Assembly: GCF_900116765.1 (NCBI RefSeq)
Contig: NZ_UETC01000006.1
Location: 176,172-240,171, forward strand
Direction of reading: 5' to 3'
Length of the DNA: 64,000 nt
DNA from: Jannaschia seohaensis
GTDB taxonomy: Bacteria; Pseudomonadota; Alphaproteobacteria; Rhodobacterales; Rhodobacteraceae
The notes below the pieces were generated by a model, which was given only the letters and a program-made list of their open reading frames with translations, was not told the origin of the DNA and made no database searches. Below, piece by piece: positions 1 through 9,199 of this stretch; position 1 is the stretch's first letter; every line of letters begins with the position of its first letter. Position numbers and translations under genes: made by a program.

Positions 1-1
1 C

Positions 2-1429
2 GAGTACATTCAGAACGCCACCGATGCCGTCGATGATGCGGTAGCTGCCGGGCTCCTTGCTTCCAGTAATTTCGGCCTGATCGAGATTAATCTCGATCAT
101 ATCGACCGGCGAGTTGTGATCCGCGATAACGGCACGGGTTTGGCCAACCAGACCTTCGCCAGGCGAATGCTCTCCTTTGGCGCAAGTGATAAACGAGGCA
201 CGGACGCACGTGGGTTTCGAGGCGTCGGCCGGCTTTCTGCGCTCGGTTATGTTCAGCAGCTTGTGTTCCGCTCGCGCGCCAAGGGCGACACGAAGGTCCT
301 CGAGGCCACGTGGGACGGACGCGTTGTTAAGCGCATGCTGGCATCCAATGATAGGGACTCCGACCTGCGCTCAATTGTTCGGGAGGCGGTGACGCTTAAG
401 CGTCTGGAACCCGACGACTATCCGGTGCATTTTTTCGAGGTCGAGCTCATCAAACCGCGCCGTATCGCCAATGACAGACTGCTCAACGAGATCGAGATCG
501 AGAGCTTCGTGAGCCAGGTTTGCCCCTGTCCATTTTCGCCCGAATTCTCTTTCGGTGAGGAGATCGCTGATCTGCTCTCTCAGCATGGCCGTGCTGGCAA
601 GGCGTACCGGATTCACATCAACGGATCAGAGGAGCCAGTCTACCGGCCCTATCGCGACCATGTCGAATATTCAGACACGAAGCGCGCTTCGCTGCGCAGC
701 CTGAAGACCTTCGAGATTGAGAGCATCGATGGAGCGCCAGCCGCTGTCGGCTGGCTCATTCATCATGACTACCAAGGTGCGATTCCCGCTGCGCAGGGAG
801 TCCGGGGTTTGCGCGCTCGTGTCGGCAATATCCAAGTCGGCCATGATCGGCTGTTCTTGGAGATATTCCCTGAAGATCGCTTCTGTTCTTGGACCATTGG
901 AGAGGTTCACGTGCTTGATGGTCGCGTCGTCCCGAACGGCCGCCGCGACGAATTCGAGAGCAACGCACATCTCGACAATATCATCGCTCACCTAAGACCT
1001 GTTGGCGCCGAAGTGGCGCGCGAGTGCCGTGTCTCCTCACAAAAGCGAAACCGCTTCAAGACATTCGAGCTCGCGGCCGACAAGGTCTACGAGAAGCTCG
1101 ATGTCCTCAAGCAAGGGGCGATTTCGGATCGGTACGCCAAATCAATCAAGGCTGAGATCGGCACGCTGCTGTCTGAAATGAGAAAAGCTGTGGACTTTGA
1201 TCTTTTCGAGGATGCTGATCGCCGTACAATGCGGTCACGCCTTATGACGATCGAGAAGGCAGTCGATGCCTATGCAAGCAAAGCAGAAGGCGACATTTTC
1301 GAGCACCTGCCTGAACGGAAAAGGGCCACCTACAAGGAAGTCTTTGATCTGATTTACGATTGTTCCGTCAACCAAGTAGCAGCAAAGAGCCTCATCGATC
1401 GTATGCTTGACCGGCTATCAAGGTCCTAG
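2..1429 (+). CDS. GHKL/Hsp90-type ATPase, 5'-truncated by the window edge
   Basis: The reading frame is open from base 2 and contains the three landmarks of a Bergerat-fold ATP-binding site. An N-box of the form E-x-x-QNATDA lies at about bases 2-40, DNGTGL at about 125-142, and the glycine lid GFRGVGRLSA at about 209-240. A GTG at 116 would give 437 residues but would lose the N-box, so the true start lies upstream of the window. The C-terminal half (from about base 1000) is charged and helical. GHKL ATPases of this kind (Hsp90, MutL, MORC-like) use ATP-driven dimer closure, and several occur in bacterial defence loci. The gene converges on the SNF2 helicase, 75 bp away, so membership of the same system is an inference from position. 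The substrate is unknown. The fold assignment is firm; the role is not. Confidence 0.85.
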   Translation, partial: EYIQNATDAVDDAVAAGLLASSNFGLIEINLDHIDRRVVIRDNGTGLANQTFARRMLSFGASDKRGTDARGFRGVGRLSALGYVQQLVFRSRAKGDTKVLEATWDGRVVKRMLASNDRDSDLRSIVREAVTLKRLEPDDYPVHFFEVELIKPRRIANDRLLNEIEIESFVSQVCPCPFSPEFSFGEEIADLLSQHGRAGKAYRIHINGSEEPVYRPYRDHVEYSDTKRASLRSLKTFEIESIDGAPAAVGWLIHHDYQGAIPAAQGVRGLRARVGNIQVGHDRLFLEIFPEDRFCSWTIGEVHVLDGRVVPNGRRDEFESNAHLDNIIAHLRPVGAEVARECRVSSQKRNRFKTFELAADKVYEKLDVLKQGAISDRYAKSIKAEIGTLLSEMRKAVDFDLFEDADRRTMRSRLMTIEKAVDAYASKAEGDIFEHLPERKRATYKEVFDLIYDCSVNQVAAKSLIDRMLDRLSRS

Positions 1430-1504
1430 GTTTCCAGCAGGTTGCAGGCGCGACGACAAGGTTGTTTCCTGCCTGCGATCTCTATTTTGATCGGTTTTCA
1501 ACGT

Positions 1505-4369
1505 TCAAATCCGCTCGAATGGAATCACGATCACCTGCCAAACTCTCGTATCAATCAGCTTCTCGTCCCCAACAATCCTCTCGAGCCGTCGCGATGCAAA
1601 AGCCCCCAGCGCCTCGGCCTCGCGTTCGACCCTCATGGCGCGTGCTTCGGCAATGCGCGCCTGCCGTTCGTCGGACGAAATCTGCGCACGGAAAGCAGCT
1701 GCGCGCGCTTGGGCCTCACTTTTCTCGCGGTGAGCCTCCGCCTTCACCAATTCGGACCTGCGTGCGACCTGCCCCGGATCGGGTAGGTGCGGCTTGATGG
1801 CGTGGGCCTTGGCCCGCCTGCGCATCGCGGCGTCCCGAAGTCGGGAAACGGTGTCCGGCAGCGTTACGGGGTCACCCGCTACGAGCCTCCCTGTCTCAGC
1901 ACGTGGGTCAAGAAAGGCTGTGACGTGGGACGCCGGCAACCGCTCGAGATCGCCCCCCTCAGGGTTAATGGCCAGTCCTTCCAAGATAAGCCGGGTCGGC
2001 GCAGCGAGGCGCAGCCAGCGATCGTCGGCCTGTGAGGCGGCGCGAGCGTAGCGGCGCAGATGGCGCGCGTCCTCGCTGTTCAGGCCGTCCAACAGCCCGT
2101 CCCACCGGGCGTCTTCGTCAATTGGCAGCGACAGGCTGCATGCCGCTGCCGTCACAAGGAGGGGGCGAAGGTCGGACAGCGCAGAATGACCGGGCGGATA
2201 TCCCACCGAGGCCACTGGAACTCTGTCCCGTTCGAGCGCGGTATCCGCCAGACTCAGGAACGCGGCGCAAAGCTGTTCATGAAATTCGTCGCCGTGGTCT
2301 ATGAAGTGCAAGGGCCGGGCGACACCTTCGCGGTCCGTGGCCATCCTGAGCGGAGGGTCGGAAAGATGGCGTCTGTGGTGTAGAAAGGCGACCTGACCGG
2401 ATCGTGGATTGGAACGTCGGTCGCCTTCGTTCCGACGCTCGAACAGTTCCAACGATAAGTCACGAGTTGCGCCGGAGTCTTTCACGCCGAGGTCAGCATA
2501 CCATACACTGCCGAAGCGGGCGCCGTCTACCGATTGGTCCTTCTGTCCCGTCCTCACGTCCAAAAGGCTCGACGCCCGGAGAGCCTCCAGCCAGGCAAGA
2601 AGCTCGGCCTCTTCAGGGCCACGGGCGCCGTGTTCCGGTCGCGACGGCCGCAATCCGCCAGGCAGGCTCTTGCGTTCCAACATGGTGCGATGGCGCGCCC
2701 GTGCCGCGTCCGCCGTGTTAGGGTCGTACTGTGCGAGGCGGGAGGCTGCCAGTTCGCCGGTGCCGTCCCCGCCCATAAGCTCCAGGTCAGCCAAGGCAGC
2801 CGGTGCTTCCCGGCCCGCGGCCAGCGCGCCGAGGTGCCTCTCGATCTTTTTGGCGCGCTCCACGCTCATCGGAGGTGTTGGGCGCTCGAATACTCCTAGT
2901 CGTTCGAGACCATCGACGACGTCTGCCTCGGGCGACCCGGCCCATGTGATGGCGTGTATGCGAATACGCCCCTGATCCTGCCGCGCCTCCGCCGCCAGCG
3001 CCGCGCCCGGTCGTAGCCGGTCCAGACGACCGACCAGCTGATCGATACTGCGGACGGTCCAAGGGCAGGAATAGAGGACGATGGTCTCGCACCCATGATG
3101 GAGATTCAGCCCGGCTTCGGCCCAATCGCCCAGCAGCAGGATGTCGTCGGAGCCGCTCACGAAATCGCCGATCGTATCGACGTTGCGCCGGATTGCTGCC
3201 TCGGCATCGGCCGCGGTGTGCTCACCGCGCGCTAGACGTGCGATGCTTGTCTGTTCGCCTTCCGAAGAGCTCTGAAGGTAGGCGGGCAAGATACGTTCCA
3301 GGCGGGCCATCGTGTCGTTGTCTCCCGCGACCACGAGCACACGGGCGTTAGCATCCTCTGCACGGATCATCGCCAAGAAGTCGAGCAGCGCGTCCAGTCG
3401 GGAGTCGCCAATATTCGCATCCGCACTGTCGGGCATCTGGAAAAGATCGTTGGGGAGGGCGGCAAGCGCGTCGCGAGACGCCCGTCCGAGGCGGTGGAGC
3501 GCCCGTGCTCGGCTTATGGGATCGCTGCCGACGGTGCGCGCCAACACCTTTCGCGCTGTGGCGGCAAGACCGGCCTCGCGGACGAAAGTCGGGACGTTGG
3601 CGCGAGTGTAGTCTCGGCGTGGCATGTAGTCTGGCCAATCGGCCCGCGACCACCGGCAGATACGTCGACCGAATGCATCCCGCTCAAACGCGGTTCGAGC
3701 CTCGTCTGCGGACCGGATCGAGGCCGCGGCTGTCATCTCGTCCCGCCTGATGACCTCCGTTGGGTCGTCCGCGGTAGCGCTGCGAAGGGGCTCCAACATG
3801 GAGACGAACCAATGCAGCATTTCCGGTCGGCCAAGCTCCGGCGTCGCCGTCAAAGCAATAAACTGGGCGAAGGGTCGGGCGCGGGCTAGGGTGTCGCGTT
3901 GTGCGACTGTAAAGCTCTGCGGCTCGTCTAAGACGAGAAGGTCGTAGTGTTCGGACCCATGCCTCAGATGCACCGACAACGAAGATGGCTTGATAATTCT
4001 GACTGAGACGTCGGCCTCATCCTCCGAGGTGTTGCCGTCGATGAAGGCCGCTTCGCAGTGGCCACGAGTGGTCAACTCCTGTAGCCACTGGCCGATCAGA
4101 TGGTCTGGGACCACGAGCAGCGTCCGATGGTCCGGGTCCTGGAGGCGCAGGGCGTTTAAGATCATAAGGGTCTGCACGGTTTTACCCAGCCCCACGCCGT
4201 CGGCCAGCAGATGCCGCAGCTCGGGCGCCTCCAGAATTCGGGCCACGTTGGCCATTTGGTGAGGCAAGGGATCTGCAGCGACCCCTAGCGCGCCTAGAAG
4301 CGCGTGGTCGCGCTCCACGCGCCGGCGGAGCGCCTGCACACCGTGGGCCATGCGCAGGTAGGCGTTCAT
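1505..4369 (-). CDS. SNF2-type superfamily 2 helicase, DrmD-like candidate
   Basis: About 954 residues. Helicase motifs appear in order: a Q-like LPHQ segment, Walker A DGVGLGKT (about residues 57-64), motif Ia VVPDHL, motif II DEPQ in place of DEAH (about 148-151), TAT (about 174-176), then C-terminal motifs with LLLGDWAEAGLNLHH and QLVGRLDRLRPG. The last 120 residues are a charged, probably coiled-coil segment. I chose the ATG at 4369 because it overlaps the stop of the upstream gene as ATGA, which indicates translational coupling. Class 1 DISARM carries a SNF2-like helicase called DrmD. This protein could be its counterpart, but here it pairs with an unknown protein and diverges from drmAB. 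The SNF2 assignment is strong; DrmD identity needs a profile search. Confidence 0.85.
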   Translation of the reverse strand: MNAYLRMAHGVQALRRRVERDHALLGALGVAADPLPHQMANVARILEAPELRHLLADGVGLGKTVQTLMILNALRLQDPDHRTLLVVPDHLIGQWLQELTTRGHCEAAFIDGNTSEDEADVSVRIIKPSSLSVHLRHGSEHYDLLVLDEPQSFTVAQRDTLARARPFAQFIALTATPELGRPEMLHWFVSMLEPLRSATADDPTEVIRRDEMTAAASIRSADEARTAFERDAFGRRICRWSRADWPDYMPRRDYTRANVPTFVREAGLAATARKVLARTVGSDPISRARALHRLGRASRDALAALPNDLFQMPDSADANIGDSRLDALLDFLAMIRAEDANARVLVVAGDNDTMARLERILPAYLQSSSEGEQTSIARLARGEHTAADAEAAIRRNVDTIGDFVSGSDDILLLGDWAEAGLNLHHGCETIVLYSCPWTVRSIDQLVGRLDRLRPGAALAAEARQDQGRIRIHAITWAGSPEADVVDGLERLGVFERPTPPMSVERAKKIERHLGALAAGREAPAALADLELMGGDGTGELAASRLAQYDPNTADAARARHRTMLERKSLPGGLRPSRPEHGARGPEEAELLAWLEALRASSLLDVRTGQKDQSVDGARFGSVWYADLGVKDSGATRDLSLELFERRNEGDRRSNPRSGQVAFLHHRRHLSDPPLRMATDREGVARPLHFIDHGDEFHEQLCAAFLSLADTALERDRVPVASVGYPPGHSALSDLRPLLVTAAACSLSLPIDEDARWDGLLDGLNSEDARHLRRYARAASQADDRWLRLAAPTRLILEGLAINPEGGDLERLPASHVTAFLDPRAETGRLVAGDPVTLPDTVSRLRDAAMRRRAKAHAIKPHLPDPGQVARRSELVKAEAHREKSEAQARAAAFRAQISSDERQARIAEARAMRVEREAEALGAFASRRLERIVGDEKLIDTRVWQVIVIPFERI

Positions 4370-6864
4370 AGTCGTTCGACCTCCCATCGAGCAGTTCTGA
4401 GCCGCAGAGCGGCATAGCGAATTGCACGGGCAGTCATCCGATCCTCGAAAAGCGCAGTGACGATCGGGAGCCAGTCGGTCATTGCGAAAGCACGCGGGTC
4501 GGTCCAGAGCGACAGTGCCACCGGAATGTCGCTTCCGGAGATCCGTCGCGCCTGGCGAGCAAGGCTCCCACGATCGATCCTGAAGTCTGCGATGGCGCGA
4601 GCGACTTCGAGGGTTTCGACGTTTTGGTAGTCGATGTTTCGAAGCGCGTTGGAGAGGCGCGGCGGGAGGATCATCCCGGCAAGGACGTGACGGCCGTTGC
4701 TTCGGACGGCGTGAGCGACTGCGGCCTGCCAGGCCTCCGGTGTGTTGTAGGCCTCGAAGTCAACGGGAGGGGCCGACCGCTCTGCGCGCGCCGGTGTCAG
4801 CGATTTCCAAGCTCTATCTATGCGCTCGTCTGCCCTTTCCGCCCATTTCTCGTCGAGCGTCTTTTCGAGGCAGCTGGGGGGCACAACGTCGGCGAAAGCG
4901 TCAGCCAGCGCCGCGGGCAAGCCATTCAGGTCCGCTTCTCCGATTTCCTGTCCGACCTCCCGCAGCTCAGATACCCCCGCCAAATCGAGGCGGATCACTG
5001 CTGCAGCGAGGCTGTCACGGAACCGTTTGCCTTCCGACGGCCTTGAATCTTCTTTCAACCAGATTTCGCCACACATCGTATTCACAATCGCGCGTTCGGC
5101 AACCTCAGCGGCTCCTCGTGCCTGGAGCGCGGCCACAACGTGGACAGGACGGGCACTACTCCAGCCAAGCCAGGCTTCGGTTTCGGCGCGCAGTCCCGGG
5201 CAGCTGTTCGAACGGCCGAGTTGCCGATGAACGTCCGGCGCCGCGGGCCGTGCATCGGTCATCCGCATGTGACTTGGCCCTGCAACGATGAAGTTTGGAG
5301 CCGAAACCCCGTCAACCTTGAGGAGCTGAGCCGCAGTGCCTTGGACACTCGCAACCGGGATCGCGAAAGGATCATCGGCAGGAACGCGGCGAACGGGAAG
5401 GTCTTTGGACCCGTCGGGTAAGGAGGCACGCCATCCGTCTTCGGCCTCGTACCATCGAATCTCAAGCTGTTCATCCGCGAGCGAAAACGACCGATAATCC
5501 CCATCCCACCGAATGGTCAGCATCGCCGCTCGTATCGTCTCCCCCTTGTCCTCGAACCCGCGCAACCCTGATGACAGGTTGGACAGGCCCGGGCCTCTCG
5601 CTGCAAGCCGCCCGGGGATGGTGGGCAGGGTTTCGCGGGAGAGAACGGTAGGAGCGCCTGGGATGCGCAGCTCCAGGCGCATCTCGACGTCCAGAAGTGC
5701 CCGCGGCCATGTCCGAGCGCGGTCGTCGTCGGGCGGCTGCGCGAGCGACACGAATACCGAGAGACGATCTTCACGAAGGTCCGCGAGCACCGGGATACCA
5801 GGCTCCATGTGCACCGAGATTAGAGAAGGGATTGGGTCGGGACGGGTGAACCTCATGCTGGTTGTGCGGCGTACGTTGCGCTCGTCTTGGTAGTCCAAAA
5901 CTAGCTGTTCACCATCACTAAGAATCAGACGCGCGGTCTCCCCGGTGAGAAGGCGTTCGGGCTCAGACACTTCATGGCGGGTGAAGCGAAGTGGCGTACG
6001 GGCATGGAGGACGACAGGCAGGTCCGCTGCGAAGAGCCGGGCGCCAAGACGAAGTCCGCCGCGAAGTTCAAACGGCAACGCCGCCGCGCCATCGTCGTCT
6101 TGAGGCCCGTACGGCTCGACCTTTTCTCCCGTGACACGAGACCGTTCCCGCTGGCGCCGTCGACGCTCCACTCTCGCGCGGACGAGGGTATCGCGGACAG
6201 GCGCTGCGGACATCATGTCGTTTTGGAGCCGATCGACGATCGATCGGGACAATCGCGTGTCGGGCGCGTCGAGTATCGCGGTGGCGACGGACTCCACTCG
6301 TGCCTCTCCGGCCGCCCAATCGTTGAGCGCCAGCAAACCGCTCCGTCGACAGCATTGCTGCACGGCCCGGACCAAAGCGGAATCGGCCGGATCCAGCATG
6401 GCGACCTCCAGAAGCGCCTCGCTCAAACCGACATGGATCTGGCGAGGGGCCAGTGCGTTGGTGAGCGGCCACGCGATGTGCCGGAATGCCCGCGAAAATG
6501 GAGTGTTGTCCGGGTGAGCAAGACCGACGGCACGATGCGCACGAAGATAATGGTCGCTCAGTGTCTCGCGAGCACTGGCGGACAAGTGCAGACCAAGTGC
6601 AGCTTCCAGGTGCGGCCAGTAGCCGGAAAGCAGCCCCCTGTAGGCGTAGCCGATCTCGGCTGTAAGCGCGAGCAGCGGCCAGCTGATTCCGGACCCGATC
6701 GCTCCAGTAGCTCGAAGCCGTCGTGCGATCTTGGAGGCGAGAGACCGTGCATCCTCCACGTTGAGACCGTGTTCGATGGCATAAACCGGCGCTCCTTCAC
6801 GTTCTTGGGCTAGAGCACGGTAGCGATCTCCCAGATACGCATCGATTTCCTCGTAGCTTAGCAC
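4366..6864 (-). CDS. Large protein of unknown function, first gene of the two-gene SNF2 operon
   Basis: 832 residues from a GTG start (6864), with 4 bases of its end overlapping the SNF2 helicase start. I see no Walker A, HKD (phospholipase D), TOPRIM or methylase motif. The first 200 residues are mostly helical with aromatic patches (YAYRGLLSGYWPHLEAAL). Residues of about 250-500 alternate short hydrophobic strands and proline/arginine turns, as in a beta-sandwich. The last 250 residues are helical. Its tight coupling to the helicase suggests a partner or DNA-recognition subunit. DrmE of class 2 DISARM is another large protein of unknown function, but I cannot show homology by eye. The coding call is strong because of length, coupling and composition. 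Confidence 0.8.
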   Translation of the reverse strand: MLSYEEIDAYLGDRYRALAQEREGAPVYAIEHGLNVEDARSLASKIARRLRATGAIGSGISWPLLALTAEIGYAYRGLLSGYWPHLEAALGLHLSASARETLSDHYLRAHRAVGLAHPDNTPFSRAFRHIAWPLTNALAPRQIHVGLSEALLEVAMLDPADSALVRAVQQCCRRSGLLALNDWAAGEARVESVATAILDAPDTRLSRSIVDRLQNDMMSAAPVRDTLVRARVERRRRQRERSRVTGEKVEPYGPQDDDGAAALPFELRGGLRLGARLFAADLPVVLHARTPLRFTRHEVSEPERLLTGETARLILSDGEQLVLDYQDERNVRRTTSMRFTRPDPIPSLISVHMEPGIPVLADLREDRLSVFVSLAQPPDDDRARTWPRALLDVEMRLELRIPGAPTVLSRETLPTIPGRLAARGPGLSNLSSGLRGFEDKGETIRAAMLTIRWDGDYRSFSLADEQLEIRWYEAEDGWRASLPDGSKDLPVRRVPADDPFAIPVASVQGTAAQLLKVDGVSAPNFIVAGPSHMRMTDARPAAPDVHRQLGRSNSCPGLRAETEAWLGWSSARPVHVVAALQARGAAEVAERAIVNTMCGEIWLKEDSRPSEGKRFRDSLAAAVIRLDLAGVSELREVGQEIGEADLNGLPAALADAFADVVPPSCLEKTLDEKWAERADERIDRAWKSLTPARAERSAPPVDFEAYNTPEAWQAAVAHAVRSNGRHVLAGMILPPRLSNALRNIDYQNVETLEVARAIADFRIDRGSLARQARRISGSDIPVALSLWTDPRAFAMTDWLPIVTALFEDRMTARAIRYAALRLRTARWEVERL

Positions 6865-6940
6865 GCTTGCCCAACCCCACTCCGGCCAATATCACCTCAA
6901 GGACTCTGGTTGTGGACGAGGGACAAACGGGTAGCAGGTC
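6865..6940. promoter_or_regulatory. Divergent intergenic region between the two arms of the defence locus
   Basis: These 76 bp separate the GTG of the unknown 832-residue gene from the ATG of the UvrD-like gene, so both operons must be transcribed from here. AGGT lies a few bases before the ATG at 6941 and may serve as a weak ribosome binding site. I see no convincing -35/-10 pair and no long inverted repeat. A shared promoter region fits the idea that the five genes are one system. Confidence 0.5.
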
Positions 6941-9199
6941 ATGTCAAGGATATTTTCCGATGGCTCTCTTAGCCTAACGGCCTCAAGAGATGGCGTCGGT
7001 GCCCAATCGGTGGAGGACACGACACTTCAGGACGAAATGGTCCACGCGCTCAGGCGGGCTGGTGTCTCGACGGCCCCCGAATTGGCCAAAATGATCGGCG
7101 TGGAGATAGATGATGCCTTCCACGGGGCGCTCGCAGCGCTTGTGGAGCATTGTGTCGTGGTTCGCCACACCACGCGCAGCACGCCGGTCTATGTGGTCGC
7201 GCAGACAGCGGTCAGCGTCATAGCAGGACGGTCTCTTGCCAATGGGTCTGCCGAAGTAAACGACGGTCTGAAAGACGACGTGGAAACGCTTGAAGAGCTG
7301 CTGGGTCCACCCTCTTGGCGATATGAGGCTTCCTCGCTCGACCAGTTCGTTGGGAACGCGCAGAACGCACAGTCCGACGACGCCTCGGCTTGGGTCGCGA
7401 TGATCGAACGCGGAGAAGACGCCTTTTTGCTGGACGGCGACTTGAGTAGCAAGCCTGCTCAACTCCGACGTTTGTCGGCCCTGACCCTGCACTGGCCGGA
7501 GCATGCGAGGAAGGAGCTAAACGGACCCTTGCGGATATGGGCAGGTATGACGTCGTCGGCTCAGACGGATTTCTCTCAGGATCGCGTTGTCGCCCTTCCG
7601 CCCGAAGCTCGCGCTGTCGTCGTCGCCGGACCAGGCGCTGGCAAGACCTTCACGATCCAGCGACGCATTTGCCGCCTGCTTGAGTCCGGTCTCAATCCCT
7701 CAGCCATCTCGGTCATCGCCTATTCACGGACCGCAGTGGCAGAGCTCCTCGCGCGCGTGCCCGTCATCGACGGGGAAGTGGTAGACATCCGCACGCTTGA
7801 CTCGATCGCCGGCCTGTTCGTCAGCCATGCGACCGAAGATATAGGCGAAACGGACTATGAAGGTACGGTGCGCCAGGCGACTACGCTCATCGCGCGGGAC
7901 GACCGAATCGCGCGGCGATGGCTGGATGGCCGTCGGCATCTGATCGTAGACGAGGCGCAAGACGTTGTTGGCCCGCGGCGCGATATGCTGACGGCATTGA
8001 TTGGGGCGTTACCGGGTGACTGTGGCGTCACAGTCTTCGGCGATCCCGCGCAGGCGATCTACGACTACCGCGCACGTGAATTCGGCCACGCGGGACCGAT
8101 GGCGATAGACGCGATTCTTACGGCATCCGGATTCGAGCGGTTTGAACTTGGAGGGAATCACCGGACGAGTCGATCATCGCTTCGACGTCTCGCTCGCGAG
8201 GGGCGCAGGATCGTCCTCGATGCCGCATCTGGTCAAGCCGCCTTATCGAAGATGCGCGAGCTTCTCTACGAGGTCAGCGATGGGCCGCCGCCTGGGTCTG
8301 CGGAGGCCCGGCCCGTTGCTGAACTAGCGTTATTCCGGTCGCACGCGGCGGCCGCTCGTCATGCGGCGCGATTGGGTGAGGTCGGAATGCGCGTGCGCCT
8401 TTCCGACGTCGGTATCCAGCTGGCACCTGCGTGGCTGGGACGCGCGATGGAACTGTTACAGGGTCGCGGCCCCAATGCCATAGAGGAAGTTGTCCGGAGC
8501 AACCCTACCCTGCCTGCTACGACGAAGGTCGCAGAGGCGCTTGCGGTGGCGCTCGTCGATGGACGCTACGATGCCAAGCGTATGGCCGAGGCGGTGCGGA
8601 CCGGGCGTGCCCCCGCCCCTGAGCCGCCCATTGGACAGGTCGCTTCCACGATCCACGCAGCGAAAGGAAGAGAGGCACTGGACGTTGAGTTGCATCTGCC
8701 GGAGCCTCGCGACGGCTTGTCGGATGCCGAGGCTGCCGAGGAAGCTCGCGTTCTGTACGTCGGAGCGACGCGCGCCAGACGCCACCTCTACGTCGCGCCC
8801 GAAACCGGCACCATGCGCGTGACGAAAGAGCGGCATTGGCGGGCCGCACAAACCGGTGTTCAGGTGCAGTTGAGGCCATCCGACGCACTCGGGATGACGG
8901 TTCTTGGACAGCCCGATGGCCATGTTCGGGCACCGCTGCTCCGTTGGCGGAGAGAAAGCGGATGGGGAGTTTTCGCAGAGGTTGATGACAACGAGGTAGA
9001 GCTGGCGCGCTTTTCCGAAACCTTCGGTCGAGAAATCGCGTCGATCTGTGCGGCCGTGCAAGCGATCCCCTTTGTTCCGGTCGCCAGAGGCCAAATCCGG
9101 GTGGAATGGTATACGATTGCCCGAGAAGAAGGCCTAGAAGTAGCGCCCGTCACCGATGGCTTCGTCTGGATTAATTTTAAACGACAGGGAAACCCGTGA
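6941..9199 (+). CDS. UvrD/Rep-family superfamily 1 helicase with N-terminal winged-helix-like region
   Basis: 752 residues. Residues of about 25-95 look like a winged helix (ALRRAGVSTAPELAKMIGV). The helicase core has Walker A AGPGAGKT (about 228-235), motif II DEAQD (about 336), FGDPAQAIYDYR (about 366), GNHRTS (about 404), TIHAAKGRE (about 569) and VGATRARRHLYV (about 606), the full UvrD/REP set. UvrD-like enzymes unwind DNA 3'-5' and act in repair, on stalled forks, or with nucleases in restriction-like systems. The stop codon overlaps the drmA GTG start as GTGA, so translation of the two is coupled. A UvrD helicase is not part of the published DISARM core, so its place as first gene of the drmAB operon is unusual. 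Confidence 0.9.
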   Translation: MSRIFSDGSLSLTASRDGVGAQSVEDTTLQDEMVHALRRAGVSTAPELAKMIGVEIDDAFHGALAALVEHCVVVRHTTRSTPVYVVAQTAVSVIAGRSLANGSAEVNDGLKDDVETLEELLGPPSWRYEASSLDQFVGNAQNAQSDDASAWVAMIERGEDAFLLDGDLSSKPAQLRRLSALTLHWPEHARKELNGPLRIWAGMTSSAQTDFSQDRVVALPPEARAVVVAGPGAGKTFTIQRRICRLLESGLNPSAISVIAYSRTAVAELLARVPVIDGEVVDIRTLDSIAGLFVSHATEDIGETDYEGTVRQATTLIARDDRIARRWLDGRRHLIVDEAQDVVGPRRDMLTALIGALPGDCGVTVFGDPAQAIYDYRAREFGHAGPMAIDAILTASGFERFELGGNHRTSRSSLRRLAREGRRIVLDAASGQAALSKMRELLYEVSDGPPPGSAEARPVAELALFRSHAAAARHAARLGEVGMRVRLSDVGIQLAPAWLGRAMELLQGRGPNAIEEVVRSNPTLPATTKVAEALAVALVDGRYDAKRMAEAVRTGRAPAPEPPIGQVASTIHAAKGREALDVELHLPEPRDGLSDAEAAEEARVLYVGATRARRHLYVAPETGTMRVTKERHWRAAQTGVQVQLRPSDALGMTVLGQPDGHVRAPLLRWRRESGWGVFAEVDDNEVELARFSETFGREIASICAAVQAIPFVPVARGQIRVEWYTIAREEGLEVAPVTDGFVWINFKRQGNP

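Noticed and set aside
1442..2975. Several plus-strand frames opposite the SNF2 helicase
   Set aside because: They are antisense to a gene with complete helicase motifs and have no protein-like features.
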